Positions 40,940-48,841 of a stretch of DNA of 64,000 bases are shown one piece after another; the stretch's first letter is position 1; each line of letters starts with the position of its first letter. The notes beneath the pieces are model-generated. The model searched no databases and had not been told where the DNA came from. It worked only from the letters and a program-made list of their open reading frames with translations. The position numbers were made by a program, and so were the translations under genes. Source of the stretch: CAYRES01 sp964423425 (GTDB lineage Bacteria > Actinomycetota > Thermoleophilia > RBG-16-64-13); contig CAYRES010000004.1 in the NCBI GenBank assembly GCA_964423425.1, positions 159,010-223,009 of the forward strand, written 5' to 3'.

Positions 40940-42844
40940 ATGAACGTCACCCTGCCGGATGGTACCGATCTTGCCGTGGACGATAAGGCCACCGCTCGGA
41001 CGGTGGCTGAGACCATCGGACCCCGGCTGGCCAAGGTGGCGGTCGCTGCCGAGATCAACGGCAAGGTGAGCGACCTGGACTCTGCGCTGTCGGAGGGCGA
41101 TCGGGTGAGTATCATCACGGCTACGAGCGAAGAGGGCCTCGAGGTGCTTCGTCACTCGGCCTCCCACGTCATGGCGGAGGCGGTCACACGTGTCGTACCC
41201 GGCACCAAGGTGGCCATTGGCCCCGCCATCAAAGACGGCTTCTACTATGACTTCGATTTTCCCCGGCCCGTCTCCGAGGACGACCTCGCCGAGTTCGAGC
41301 GCGAGATGAAGAAGTCCATCAAAGCCGCCCTTCCCTTTGTACGCAGAGAGATCAGCCGGGAAGAGGCGCTTGTGATGTTCGCCGACGAGCCGTACAAGAT
41401 CGAACTCATCGAGGCGCTGCCCGAAGGTTCGACCATAAGCATCTACCAGCACGGTGATTTCGTTGACCTGTGCCGTGGCCCCCACCTGCCCGATACGAGC
41501 AAGATCCCGGCTGTACAGCTGCTCAGCATTGCGGGAGCCTACTGGCGTGGCCGGTCAGACAATCCCATGCTCACGCGAGTGTATGGCACGGCTTTCGCTT
41601 CCAAGAAAGAGCTCGAGGCGCACCTTGCCCGTCTCGAAATGGCCAAGCAGCGCGATCATCGCAAGTTGGGCCGTGAACTCGACCTGTTCAGCTTCCACGA
41701 CGAGGCACCGGGCTTCCCGTTCTTTCACCCTCGCGGCATGCGAGTTCTGAACGCCTTGGTCGAATACTGGCGGCGGGAGCATAGAGCGGCCGGTTACGAG
41801 GAGATTCAGACCCCGTTGATACTCGACAGGGTGCTGTGGGAACGCTCCGGCCATTGGGACAACTACAAAGACAACATGTACTTCACGGCCATAGACGCCC
41901 ACGAATTCGCGGTCAAACCCATGAACTGCCCCGGCGGCATCCTCATCTACAAGTCCCAGCAGCATTCTTACCGGGAGTTCCCATTGCGCATCGCGGAACT
42001 GGGCTTGGTCCACCGGCACGAATTGTCGGGGGTTTTGCACGGGCTCTTCCGGGTGAGGGCCTTCACCCAGGACGATGCGCACTTGTACTGCCTACCGGAA
42101 CAGGTGGAGGACGAAGTACTCGGTGTCATCGAGCTGGTGCACCGCACCTATCGCACCTTCGGTTTCGAGCATGTGCACGTGGAACTCTCCACCAGGCCTG
42201 AGAAGTCAATTGGGCAGGCGGAGATGTGGGATCGGGCGGAAGAAACCCTCACCCAGGCCCTCGAGCGGGCGGGCATCGAGTACACACTCAATCCGGGTGA
42301 TGGTGCCTTCTACGGGCCGAAAATCGATTTCCACATCGAGGATGTAATGGGCCGCACCTGGCAGTGCGCCACCTGCCAGCTGGATTTCGCCATGCCCGAG
42401 CGCTTCGATCTGGAGTACGTGGGCGAGGACAATCAGCGGCATCGGCCGGTCATGCTGCATCGCACGGTTCTGGGGAGTCTCGAGCGATTCCTCGGCATCC
42501 TGCTCGAACACTACGGCGGGGCTTTCCCGGCCTGGCTCGCGCCCGTACAGGCGGTGGTGGTACCGGTGGCCGATCGCCACAACGAATACGCGCGGGGGGT
42601 GGAGGACATGCTGGCGGTTGCGGGTCTACGGGCGGAGGCCGACCTCCGCGCCGAGTCGGTGGGCCGGAAGATCAGAGACAATGAGCTACAGAAGATACCG
42701 TTCATGCTGGTCGTGGGGGATAGGGAGCAGGAAGCAGGCGGTGTGTCCCTGCGGGCGCGGGCCGAGGGCGACCTAGGCGGTATGTCGGCGGAGAGTGGGG
42801 TGGCGCTGGTTGCGGAACGTTGCGCCCTGCCTCGCGTGCCGTAG
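40940..42844 (+). CDS. thrS: Threonyl-tRNA synthetase
   Basis: 634 aa from ATG 40940 (GAGG 6 bases upstream); a GTG 18 bases earlier lacks a ribosome site. Domains: TGS (MNVTLPDGTDLAVDD), the SAD editing domain with RHSASHVMAEAV, and the class II core with motif 2 (VHRHELSGVLHGLFRVRAFTQ) and motif 3 (HRTVLGSLERFLGILLEHYGG). The Zn2+-binding Cys is in KPMNCPGG. A C-terminal anticodon-binding domain follows. All catalytic parts appear intact. Confidence 0.95.
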   Translation: MNVTLPDGTDLAVDDKATARTVAETIGPRLAKVAVAAEINGKVSDLDSALSEGDRVSIITATSEEGLEVLRHSASHVMAEAVTRVVPGTKVAIGPAIKDGFYYDFDFPRPVSEDDLAEFEREMKKSIKAALPFVRREISREEALVMFADEPYKIELIEALPEGSTISIYQHGDFVDLCRGPHLPDTSKIPAVQLLSIAGAYWRGRSDNPMLTRVYGTAFASKKELEAHLARLEMAKQRDHRKLGRELDLFSFHDEAPGFPFFHPRGMRVLNALVEYWRREHRAAGYEEIQTPLILDRVLWERSGHWDNYKDNMYFTAIDAHEFAVKPMNCPGGILIYKSQQHSYREFPLRIAELGLVHRHELSGVLHGLFRVRAFTQDDAHLYCLPEQVEDEVLGVIELVHRTYRTFGFEHVHVELSTRPEKSIGQAEMWDRAEETLTQALERAGIEYTLNPGDGAFYGPKIDFHIEDVMGRTWQCATCQLDFAMPERFDLEYVGEDNQRHRPVMLHRTVLGSLERFLGILLEHYGGAFPAWLAPVQAVVVPVADRHNEYARGVEDMLAVAGLRAEADLRAESVGRKIRDNELQKIPFMLVVGDREQEAGGVSLRARAEGDLGGMSAESGVALVAERCALPRVP

Positions 42845-42864
42845 GGTTGTGTCATGCGGGGTTG

Positions 42865-42873
42865 TGTTATACT
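42865..42873 (+). promoter_or_regulatory. infC-operon promoter (extended -10)
   Basis: TGT-TATACT at 42865-42873 matches an extended -10. A TTGTGT at 42847 is a possible but closely spaced -35. It lies about 200 bases upstream of infC, which leaves room for a structured leader. Confidence 0.55.
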
Positions 42874-42879
42874 CCCCCA

Positions 42880-43070
42880 CGTTCATAAAGTGGAAGCCAC
42901 CCTTCCCACCCCGTGCCTGAGACGGCGCTGGGTCACACCATAGAAGGTCTCCCGTTCGCGCAAGCGAGGAGAGACCCATTAGGGGAACGGTGGCTGCGGC
43001 TACCTTTTTTTGTAGCCGCACACGGGGTAGCGAGCCCGGAGGTGGTCTCCGGGGGGAGGTGTAGGGCGAC
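42880..43070 (+). promoter_or_regulatory. Attenuator-type leader of infC-rpmI-rplT
   Basis: The leader holds an intrinsic terminator: a stem GGTGGC (42989) / GCTACC (42999-43004) directly followed by seven T (43005-43011). Two competing pairings exist. TGCGGCTAC (42995-43003) can pair with GTAGCCGCA (43012-43020). AGCCACC (42895-42901) can pair with GGTGGCT (42989-42995). An upstream stem GGTCTC/GAGACC lies near 42946-42975. This resembles L20-controlled leaders of Firmicutes infC operons in position and logic. The effector is not shown by the sequence. Confidence 0.6.
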
Positions 43071-43583
43071 ATACTAGATAACGTTCGCATCAACGAGCGG
43101 ATTCGAGCCGAGAAGGTCCGCCTCATCGGGCCCGACGGTGAGCAGGTGGGCATTGTCAGTTCCCGTGAGGCCTTGGATTACGCCGACCGGCTCAATCTCG
43201 ACCTGGTGGAAGTTGCGCCACAGGCCGATCCTCCTGTGTGCAAGGTCATGCACTACGGTAAGTACAAGTATGAGCAGGAGCAGAAGGCCAAGGAAGCCCG
43301 CAAGCGGCAGACGACCATCAGTATCAAAGAGATCAAGCTGCGCCCCAAGATCGATGATCACGACTTCAACACGAAGAAGGGGCACGTGCAGCGGTTCCTC
43401 ACCAAGGGTGACAAGGTGAAGGTCACCATCATGTTTCGAGGTAGGGAGCTCGTGCACCCCCACTTGGGCGAGAAGCTTCTCAGACGTATGGCCGAGGAGC
43501 TGCAGGACATCGGGGAGATCGAATCCCAGCCCAATCTCGACGGCCGCAACATGGTCATGATGCTGGCGCCCAAGAAGCACTAG
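43071..43583 (+). CDS. infC: Translation initiation factor IF-3, ATA start codon
   Basis: 170 aa. The conserved N-terminus (RINERIRAEKVRLIGPDGEQVG) continues upstream of the only ATG/GTG/TTG-type start in this frame (GTG 43146), which would delete it. An in-frame stop lies at 43062, and the only codon fit to initiate after it is ATA at 43071, with GGAGGT 10 bases upstream. Rare AUU/AUC/AUA starts are well known for infC and allow IF3 autoregulation. The rest is normal: DLVEVAPQADPPVCKVMHYGKYKYEQ linker region and the C-terminal domain with GDKVKVTIMFRGRE. Confidence 0.9.
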   Translation: MLDNVRINERIRAEKVRLIGPDGEQVGIVSSREALDYADRLNLDLVEVAPQADPPVCKVMHYGKYKYEQEQKAKEARKRQTTISIKEIKLRPKIDDHDFNTKKGHVQRFLTKGDKVKVTIMFRGRELVHPHLGEKLLRRMAEELQDIGEIESQPNLDGRNMVMMLAPKKH

Positions 43584-43751
43584 CCTCTTCCGCTCCATAA
43601 TATGCACCGGCGGCGCGGGTGGCCGGTCGAGTATCAGCTGTAACGAATCTTACGGCTTTGCCACCAGAGAGGGTGGATGTCCCTTGCCGGGGAGTCAGTG
43701 GTTCCGACTCTTCGGGGGTGGTACGAGTCGAGGCAATGCCTGGAGGTGGTC

Positions 43752-43946
43752 ATGCCGAAGAACAAGACCCACAGTGGCACCAAGAAGCGCGTCAAGCTTT
43801 CGAGCAGCGGCAGGCTGCTCAGGAAGAAGGCTTTCTCGAGCCACCTGCTCACGAAGAAGCCGAGCAAGCGCAAACGCAAGATGAGGAAGGACAAACCCTT
43901 CGCGCCGTGCGACGTGAGCCGGCTCCGCAATCTTCTCGGTAAGTAG
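43752..43946 (+). CDS. rpmI: Ribosomal protein bL35
   Basis: 64 aa from ATG 43752 with GGAGG 5 bases upstream. MPKNKTHSGTKKR and LTKKPSKRKRKMRK are characteristic of bL35. A longer in-frame reading from 43677 adds unrelated residues. It lies between infC and rplT as in most bacteria. Confidence 0.95.
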   Translation: MPKNKTHSGTKKRVKLSSSGRLLRKKAFSSHLLTKKPSKRKRKMRKDKPFAPCDVSRLRNLLGK

Positions 43947-43958
43947 GAGGCACGAGCT

Positions 43959-44318
43959 ATGCGTATCAAGCGGAGCGTCAGTTCCCAGAAGAAGCGCCGG
44001 AAGGTTCTCGAGGAGGCGAAGGGCTACCGAGGTACCAAGAAGTCCTCTTACCGCAAGGCCAACGAGCAGCTCCTCAAGTCATACACCTACGCCTATCGCG
44101 ACAGGAAGGCCCGCAAGCGCGATTTTCGCCGCTTGTGGATAACCCGCATCAACGCGGGGGCCCGCCTGAACGGCCTGAGCTACAACGAGTTCATGCACGG
44201 CCTCAAGGAGGCCAATATCGAACTCAATCGCAAGATGCTCGCCGAGATGGCGGTGAACGAACCGCAGGCTTTTGCGGCCATAGTCAGCCGGGCGAAGGAA
44301 GCTCTCGGCGCCGGGTAG
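43959..44318 (+). CDS. rplT: Ribosomal protein bL20
   Basis: 119 aa of normal length. Signatures are KKRRKVLEEAKGYRGTKKSSYRKA, RDRKARKRDFRRLWI and RINAGARLNGLSYNEFMHGLK. It binds 23S rRNA early in 50S assembly. In Firmicutes L20 also represses its own operon through the infC leader, so the attenuator upstream may be its target here. Confidence 0.96.
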   Translation: MRIKRSVSSQKKRRKVLEEAKGYRGTKKSSYRKANEQLLKSYTYAYRDRKARKRDFRRLWITRINAGARLNGLSYNEFMHGLKEANIELNRKMLAEMAVNEPQAFAAIVSRAKEALGAG

Positions 44319-44325
44319 TCTCGGC

Positions 44326-45189
44326 GTGATCCGAACCATAGTCGGGCGCCAGAACGCCAGCATCAAGCTGGCGCGCAAGCTGCAGAGGAAGAAGTATCGT
44401 ACGGAACGAGGGCTGTGTGTGGCCGAGGGTTTCGACCTCTTGGCCTCGGGAGTCGCTCACGGCCTTGTCCCGCGCGAGGTCTTGGTGCGAGAAGGGCTCG
44501 AGAGCCGGGTGTCGGAGCTTCTCGGGCCCTCCGTGTCCGAGGTGAACGTCGGTGTGTGTACGCAGTCCCTCATCGAGGAGTGCAGCTCGTTGGGCGGAGC
44601 GGCCGATGTGCTCGCTCTGTTCCCGCTCCCGGTGGCCTCTCTGGCCGACGTCGACATGGGTGAGGGGCTCACTCTCTACGTGCATGAGGTGGGCGACCCC
44701 GGCAATGTGGGCACCCTGGTGCGAAGTGCGGCCGCCTTCGGAGCCGGGGGTGTGCTGCTGAGCCCGCGCACCGCTGACGGCTGCAGCCCCAAAGCACTGC
44801 GAGCCGGTATGGGGGCGCAGTTCGTCGTCCCGGTGGTGCCCGAAGTGAGCTTCGACGACGTGCAGCGGAAGATGGCGGCCGATGTCCGGCGGGGAGAGTC
44901 CGCACCCGAGGTGCTGGTAGCCGAGGCGAAGGCGGGCGACGATCCGCGGGAGGTGGTCCAGCGCGCGCAAGGGGCCGGCGGGGTGTTGCTCGTACTTGGC
45001 TCGGAGCGGGGGAGCCTGCCGGATATGAGCCAGGCGACGACCGCGGTAACCATCCCACAGCAGGCGCTCGATTCGTTGAACGTGGCGATGGCCGGGACTA
45101 TATTGCTGTATGAGATCTCGAGAGTCCGCGCCGCTGGCCGTGGCGGCTCGGAGGGTGTAGGTGACGCAAGACCGACAAGCAAGGCGTAA
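44326..45189 (+). CDS. SpoU/TrmH-family rRNA 2'-O-methyltransferase
   Basis: 287 aa, GTG start 8 bases after rplT. The N-terminal substrate-binding part (ASIKLARKLQRKKYRTERGLCVAEG) is typical of 23S rRNA-directed members. The SPOUT knot motifs are DPGNVGTLVRSAAAFGA, LVLGSERGSLP and IPQQALDSLNVAMAGTILLYE. It uses SAM to methylate a ribose 2'-OH; the exact nucleotide is not deducible. trmH-type genes commonly lie between rplT and pheS. Confidence 0.88.
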   Translation: MIRTIVGRQNASIKLARKLQRKKYRTERGLCVAEGFDLLASGVAHGLVPREVLVREGLESRVSELLGPSVSEVNVGVCTQSLIEECSSLGGAADVLALFPLPVASLADVDMGEGLTLYVHEVGDPGNVGTLVRSAAAFGAGGVLLSPRTADGCSPKALRAGMGAQFVVPVVPEVSFDDVQRKMAADVRRGESAPEVLVAEAKAGDDPREVVQRAQGAGGVLLVLGSERGSLPDMSQATTAVTIPQQALDSLNVAMAGTILLYEISRVRAAGRGGSEGVGDARPTSKA

Positions 45190-45210
45190 GCGCAAGGAAA
45201 GGAGGACGCC

Positions 45211-46260
45211 ATTCCCGCCCAGGACGACATACTAGCGCAGCTCGAAAGAGCCGACCTGCGGGATATCTACCGCGAGGGAGTCACCGCCATGGAGGCGGCC
45301 GATGATCTTGACGCGCTGGAGGAAGTCCGCGTTCGATTTATGGGCCGGAAGGCTGCACTCGCGCTGCTCTTACGCTCCATTCCCGAACTCTCCCCTGAAG
45401 AGCGCAAGGTGGTGGGCCGCTTCGGCAACCTGGTGAAGCGGGAGCTTGAGACGGCGTTCGCCTCACGCCACGAGGCTCTCCAAGCACAGGAGTTGGTGCA
45501 CGGCTTGGAGAAGGATCGTGTCGATGTGACTCTGCCGGGCAGGGTGCTTCCGCGCGGACATCTCCATCTGATCACGCAGACCCAGCGTGAGATAGAAGAC
45601 ATCTTCATCGGCTTGGGCTATGAGGTGGCCGAGGGGCCTGAGGCTGAGACCGATTACTACAACTTCGAGGCTCTCAACCATCCGCCCGATCACCCGGCCC
45701 GTTCGCTTCACGATACCTTCTTCATCACCGACGAGGTACTTCTGCGCACGCATACGTCACCCGTTCAGGTGCGGGTCATGGAGCGCCAGCGTCCCCCGGT
45801 GTGGATCATTGCTCCGGGCAAGGCTTTTCGCCGTGACTCCGATGCCACTCATACGCCCATGTTCCACCAGGTGGAGGGTTTGGTGGTCGACGAAGGCATC
45901 ACGGCGGCGGACCTCAAGGGAACGCTGGAAGCCTTCGCCAAGGCAATGTTCGGTGCGGACCGGAAGGTTCGCTTGAGGCCACACTACTTCCCCTTCACCG
46001 AGCCTTCGGTAGAGGTTGACGTGTCGTGCATGATGTGCGAAGGGGTCGGCTGCCGGCTCTGTAAGCGCACGGGTTGGCTCGAGATTCTCGGAGCGGGCAT
46101 GGTCGACCCCAACGTCTTCGGGTTTGTCGACTACGATCCGGAGCGGTATACGGGTTTCGCCTTCGGTATGGGCATCGAGCGCATCGCCATGCTCAAGCAC
46201 GGTATCAACGACCTACGCCTCTTCTACGACAACGACCTGCGCTTCCTGCGCCAGTTCTAG
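45211..46260 (+). CDS. pheS: Phenylalanyl-tRNA synthetase alpha, probable ATT start
   Basis: 349 aa from ATT 45211. AAGGAGG ends 5 bases before this codon. The first ATG (45289) has no ribosome site and would remove ~26 residues of the N-terminal coiled coil normally present in PheS. An ATA at 45229 sits in the same CGACATACTAG context as the infC start and is a second candidate. The catalytic core is complete: HTSPVQVRVM, GKAFRRDSDATHTPMFHQVEG, FPFTEPSVEVDV and FGMGIERIAMLKHGI. The insertion CMMCEGVGCRLC has a CX2C...CX2C zinc-like pattern. It forms the (alpha-beta)2 enzyme with PheT. Confidence 0.9.
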   Translation: MPAQDDILAQLERADLRDIYREGVTAMEAADDLDALEEVRVRFMGRKAALALLLRSIPELSPEERKVVGRFGNLVKRELETAFASRHEALQAQELVHGLEKDRVDVTLPGRVLPRGHLHLITQTQREIEDIFIGLGYEVAEGPEAETDYYNFEALNHPPDHPARSLHDTFFITDEVLLRTHTSPVQVRVMERQRPPVWIIAPGKAFRRDSDATHTPMFHQVEGLVVDEGITAADLKGTLEAFAKAMFGADRKVRLRPHYFPFTEPSVEVDVSCMMCEGVGCRLCKRTGWLEILGAGMVDPNVFGFVDYDPERYTGFAFGMGIERIAMLKHGINDLRLFYDNDLRFLRQF

Positions 46261-46272
46261 GAGGTCTGCAGC

Positions 46273-48690
46273 ATGAAGGCTCCGCTGTCCTGGCTTCGTG
46301 AGTACGTGGATATAGACCTCGACCCCGATGAGTTGGCTTCTCGGCTGGCCATGACAGGTACCGAGGTGGAGAGGGTCGAAGTCGTGGGTGTGCGCCCGGA
46401 AGAAGACATCCTGGAGCGCTTTGTGGTGGGGAAGGTGCTCTCCTGCGAGAAGCATCCCAACGCCGACAAGTTGTCGGTGTGTGTGGTCGACTGTGGGGAG
46501 GCGGCTTCCCGCACCATCGTGTGCGGCGCCCCCAACGTGGCCGCGGGGCAGACTGTGCCTGTCTGCCTTCCCGGCGCCGTGATGCCGAACGGCTTCGAGA
46601 TCAAACAGGTGAAGCTCCGCGGAGTCGTGTCCTCAGGCATGATCATGTCGGAGGAGGAGCTCGGCTTCGCCCCCAAGAGCACCGGCATCCTCGAACTCCC
46701 CGCGCAATGGGAGGCCGGTGAGCTCCTGGTCGACCGGCTTCCCGTCAGTGAGTACGTGCTGGAGGTGGAGGTCACGCCCAATCGTCCCGACTGTCTCTCC
46801 ATCCGGGGGCTGGCCAGGGAGGTGGCGGCCATCACCGAGGCCGACTTCGACGAAGAACCGGCCTACCCCTATGTCTGCAATTCGCGTCGCGCAGAAGAAG
46901 ACATCACCGTCGAGGTGTGGGATCCGGATCTGTGTCCCCGATACGCGGCGCGGGTCATCCGTGGGGTCACGGTGGGCGAATCGCCCCCTTGGTTGAAGGC
47001 CCGCATCATGCAGGCCGGCATGCGTCCCATCAGCAACGTCGTCGACATCACCAACTACGTCATGTGGGCTGTGGGCCAACCCATGCATGCGTTCGATCTC
47101 GACACCATCGAGGGCGCAACACTCATCGCCCGGCGGGCTGCACCGGGTGAGCGTATCGTCACTCTCGACGGCAACGACCGGGAGTTGGCGGACGACATGC
47201 TGGTCATCGCCGACGCCAAGAATCCCTCGGTGATCGCCGGCATCATGGGTTCTCTGGAGAGCGAGATCACCGGCGCGACGACCAACATTCTCTTGGAGGC
47301 GGCCAACTTCGATCGCACCTCGATCCTGCGGACCTCCTCGGCGCTGTCGCTGCGGAGCGAGTCGTCCACCCGCTTCGAGAAGGGCATCGATCCGAATCTG
47401 GTTATCGAAGCACTCAACATGGCCTGCATGCTCATCACCGAGATATGCGGCGGGGTGGTGTCGGAAGGCACCGTCGACGTGGCTGCGGTAAGGCCCAAAC
47501 CCTGGGTGGTGCCGCTGAGGCCGGCCAGGGTTGAGGACGTGCTCGGTACGGTCGTGGCTCCTGACGAGATGGAGGCCATCCTGGGGCGCCTCGGCTGCAA
47601 CGTGGAGGAGAAGGAGGAGGTCTTTGCCGTCACCGTACCCACCTTCAGACTCGACCTCGAGCGCGAGATCGATCTCATCGAGGAGGTCGCCCGTATCCAT
47701 GGCCTGAACCGTCTTCCCTCCACCATTCCCGGGCGCACCCGGGGAAGGGGAGGGTTGACCGCCGCGCAGAAGGGGAGGCGCTTCCTGGAAGACGTGCTCT
47801 GTGGATGCGGCCTGCAGCAGGTCATCACCTACTCGTTCATCGAGCCGGGGTGGGCCGACACGCTGAGACTCCCGGGCGACGATCCCCGGCGTGAGGTGGT
47901 GCCGCTTTCGAATCCGCTGTCTCAGGACCAATCGGTCATGCGAAGCACTCTGCTGCCCGGTCTGCTCAACACGGCCGCCCATAACACGTCTCACCGCCAG
48001 TCCCAGGTGCACGTGTTCGAAGTCGGCAAGACCTTCCACCCAGGGGGGACGGGCCTGCCGCGGGAGGACCGCCGGGCCGCCTTCCTCCTCATGGGCGAAT
48101 GGGAGGAGGACTCGTGGCAGAAGCTCGGCGTTCCCACTGACTTCTTCTTGGGCAAAGGGGTGGTCGAGAGACTGCTCGGTGCCCTGCGCGTGGAGGCCTC
48201 GTTCGCGCGGGGGGAGCAGCCGTTTCTGCACCCCGGCCGTAGCGCCGGCATCGAGGCCCGAGGCAAGAACCTGGGATGGCTGGGCGAAGTGCATCCGCTG
48301 GTGTTGGAGGCCTTCGACCTGACCGGCACGGCCGTCGCGTGCGAGATACTGGTGGATGCGTTGCTGGAGGTGGCTCCAGAGACACCTCTCTTCGAGGATC
48401 TGCTCACCTATCCCGGCGTGGTACAGGATCTTGCGCTCGTGGTAGATCGGGAGACCCCTGCTGCGGAGGTGGTGGCTGCGCTGCGGGAAGCAGCCGGTCC
48501 CTTGCTCCATGCCGTCCGGGTGTTCGATGTGTACGAAGGCGAGACTGTGGGTGCAGACAAGAAGAGCCTGGCACTCAGTCTGGAGTTCCAGTCGCCGGAG
48601 CGCACGCTGAGCGAGGCGGAGGTCAATGAGGCGCGCGGGTCCCTGCTCGAGAAGCTGCGCTCTTCGGTGGGTGCTGAGCTGCGCCGTTGA
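46273..48690 (+). CDS. pheT: Phenylalanyl-tRNA synthetase beta
   Basis: 805 aa, ATG with AGGAGG upstream, 12 bases after pheS. It opens with MKAPLSWLREYVDIDLDPDELA and an EMAP/OB-like tRNA-binding domain (VVGKVLSCEKHPNADKLSVC). The B3/B4 editing region follows (SEVDITNYVM-like VVDITNYVMWAVGQPMHAFD). The B5 domain and catalytic-like core have VIPTFR-type FAVTVPTFRLDLEREIDLIEE, and the C-terminal FDX-ACB domain reads PGVVQDLALVVDRETPA. The normal length indicates an intact gene. The stop lies at the base of a G16/C16 hairpin. Confidence 0.95.
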   Translation: MKAPLSWLREYVDIDLDPDELASRLAMTGTEVERVEVVGVRPEEDILERFVVGKVLSCEKHPNADKLSVCVVDCGEAASRTIVCGAPNVAAGQTVPVCLPGAVMPNGFEIKQVKLRGVVSSGMIMSEEELGFAPKSTGILELPAQWEAGELLVDRLPVSEYVLEVEVTPNRPDCLSIRGLAREVAAITEADFDEEPAYPYVCNSRRAEEDITVEVWDPDLCPRYAARVIRGVTVGESPPWLKARIMQAGMRPISNVVDITNYVMWAVGQPMHAFDLDTIEGATLIARRAAPGERIVTLDGNDRELADDMLVIADAKNPSVIAGIMGSLESEITGATTNILLEAANFDRTSILRTSSALSLRSESSTRFEKGIDPNLVIEALNMACMLITEICGGVVSEGTVDVAAVRPKPWVVPLRPARVEDVLGTVVAPDEMEAILGRLGCNVEEKEEVFAVTVPTFRLDLEREIDLIEEVARIHGLNRLPSTIPGRTRGRGGLTAAQKGRRFLEDVLCGCGLQQVITYSFIEPGWADTLRLPGDDPRREVVPLSNPLSQDQSVMRSTLLPGLLNTAAHNTSHRQSQVHVFEVGKTFHPGGTGLPREDRRAAFLLMGEWEEDSWQKLGVPTDFFLGKGVVERLLGALRVEASFARGEQPFLHPGRSAGIEARGKNLGWLGEVHPLVLEAFDLTGTAVACEILVDALLEVAPETPLFEDLLTYPGVVQDLALVVDRETPAAEVVAALREAAGPLLHAVRVFDVYEGETVGADKKSLALSLEFQSPERTLSEAEVNEARGSLLEKLRSSVGAELRR

Positions 48691-48759
48691 GTAGGTGGGG
48701 GGGGGGGGGGGGCCGGGGGGGGGGCCCCGGGCGGGCCCCCCCCCCCCCCCCACCTACTC
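48689..48759. terminator. G16/C16 giant hairpin after pheT
   Basis: Two 24-base arms (48689-48712 and 48736-48759) are exact complements. Each contains a run of 16 identical bases (G at 48697-48712, C at 48736-48751). The 23-base centre is also only G and C. It starts within the pheT stop codon. It could serve as a terminator, but homopolymers this long may also mark a sequencing or assembly fault. Confidence 0.55.
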
Positions 48760-48762
48760 CTC

Positions 48763-48797
48763 TTGCCACATACTTGCGTGGTTATGTATAGTTATGC
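48763..48797 (+). promoter_or_regulatory. argC-operon promoter with possible ARG box
   Basis: TTGCCA (48763) - 18 bases - TATAGT (48787). An AT-rich imperfect dyad (TTATGTATAGTTATGCA, 48782-48798) covers the -10. It resembles an ArgR operator in size and AT content. argR lies in the operon it would control. Confidence 0.5.
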
Positions 48798-48841
48798 AGT
48801 CAACCTGCGTGGTGCGGGTTGATCCCGGAAAGGATTCCCTC

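Noticed and set aside
43146..43583. GTG at 43146 as the infC start
   Set aside because: It would remove the conserved IF3 N-terminal strand encoded just upstream in the same frame.
46633..48753. 706-codon open frame on the minus strand opposite pheT
   Set aside because: It mirrors pheT, crosses the G/C homopolymer hairpin, has no recognisable motif and is a typical high-GC antisense shadow.
48695..48841. N-terminal extension of ArgC through the poly-G/poly-C tract
   Set aside because: The residues are Gly/Pro homopolymer artefacts; a TTG with a good ribosome site starts the NADP-binding strand directly.
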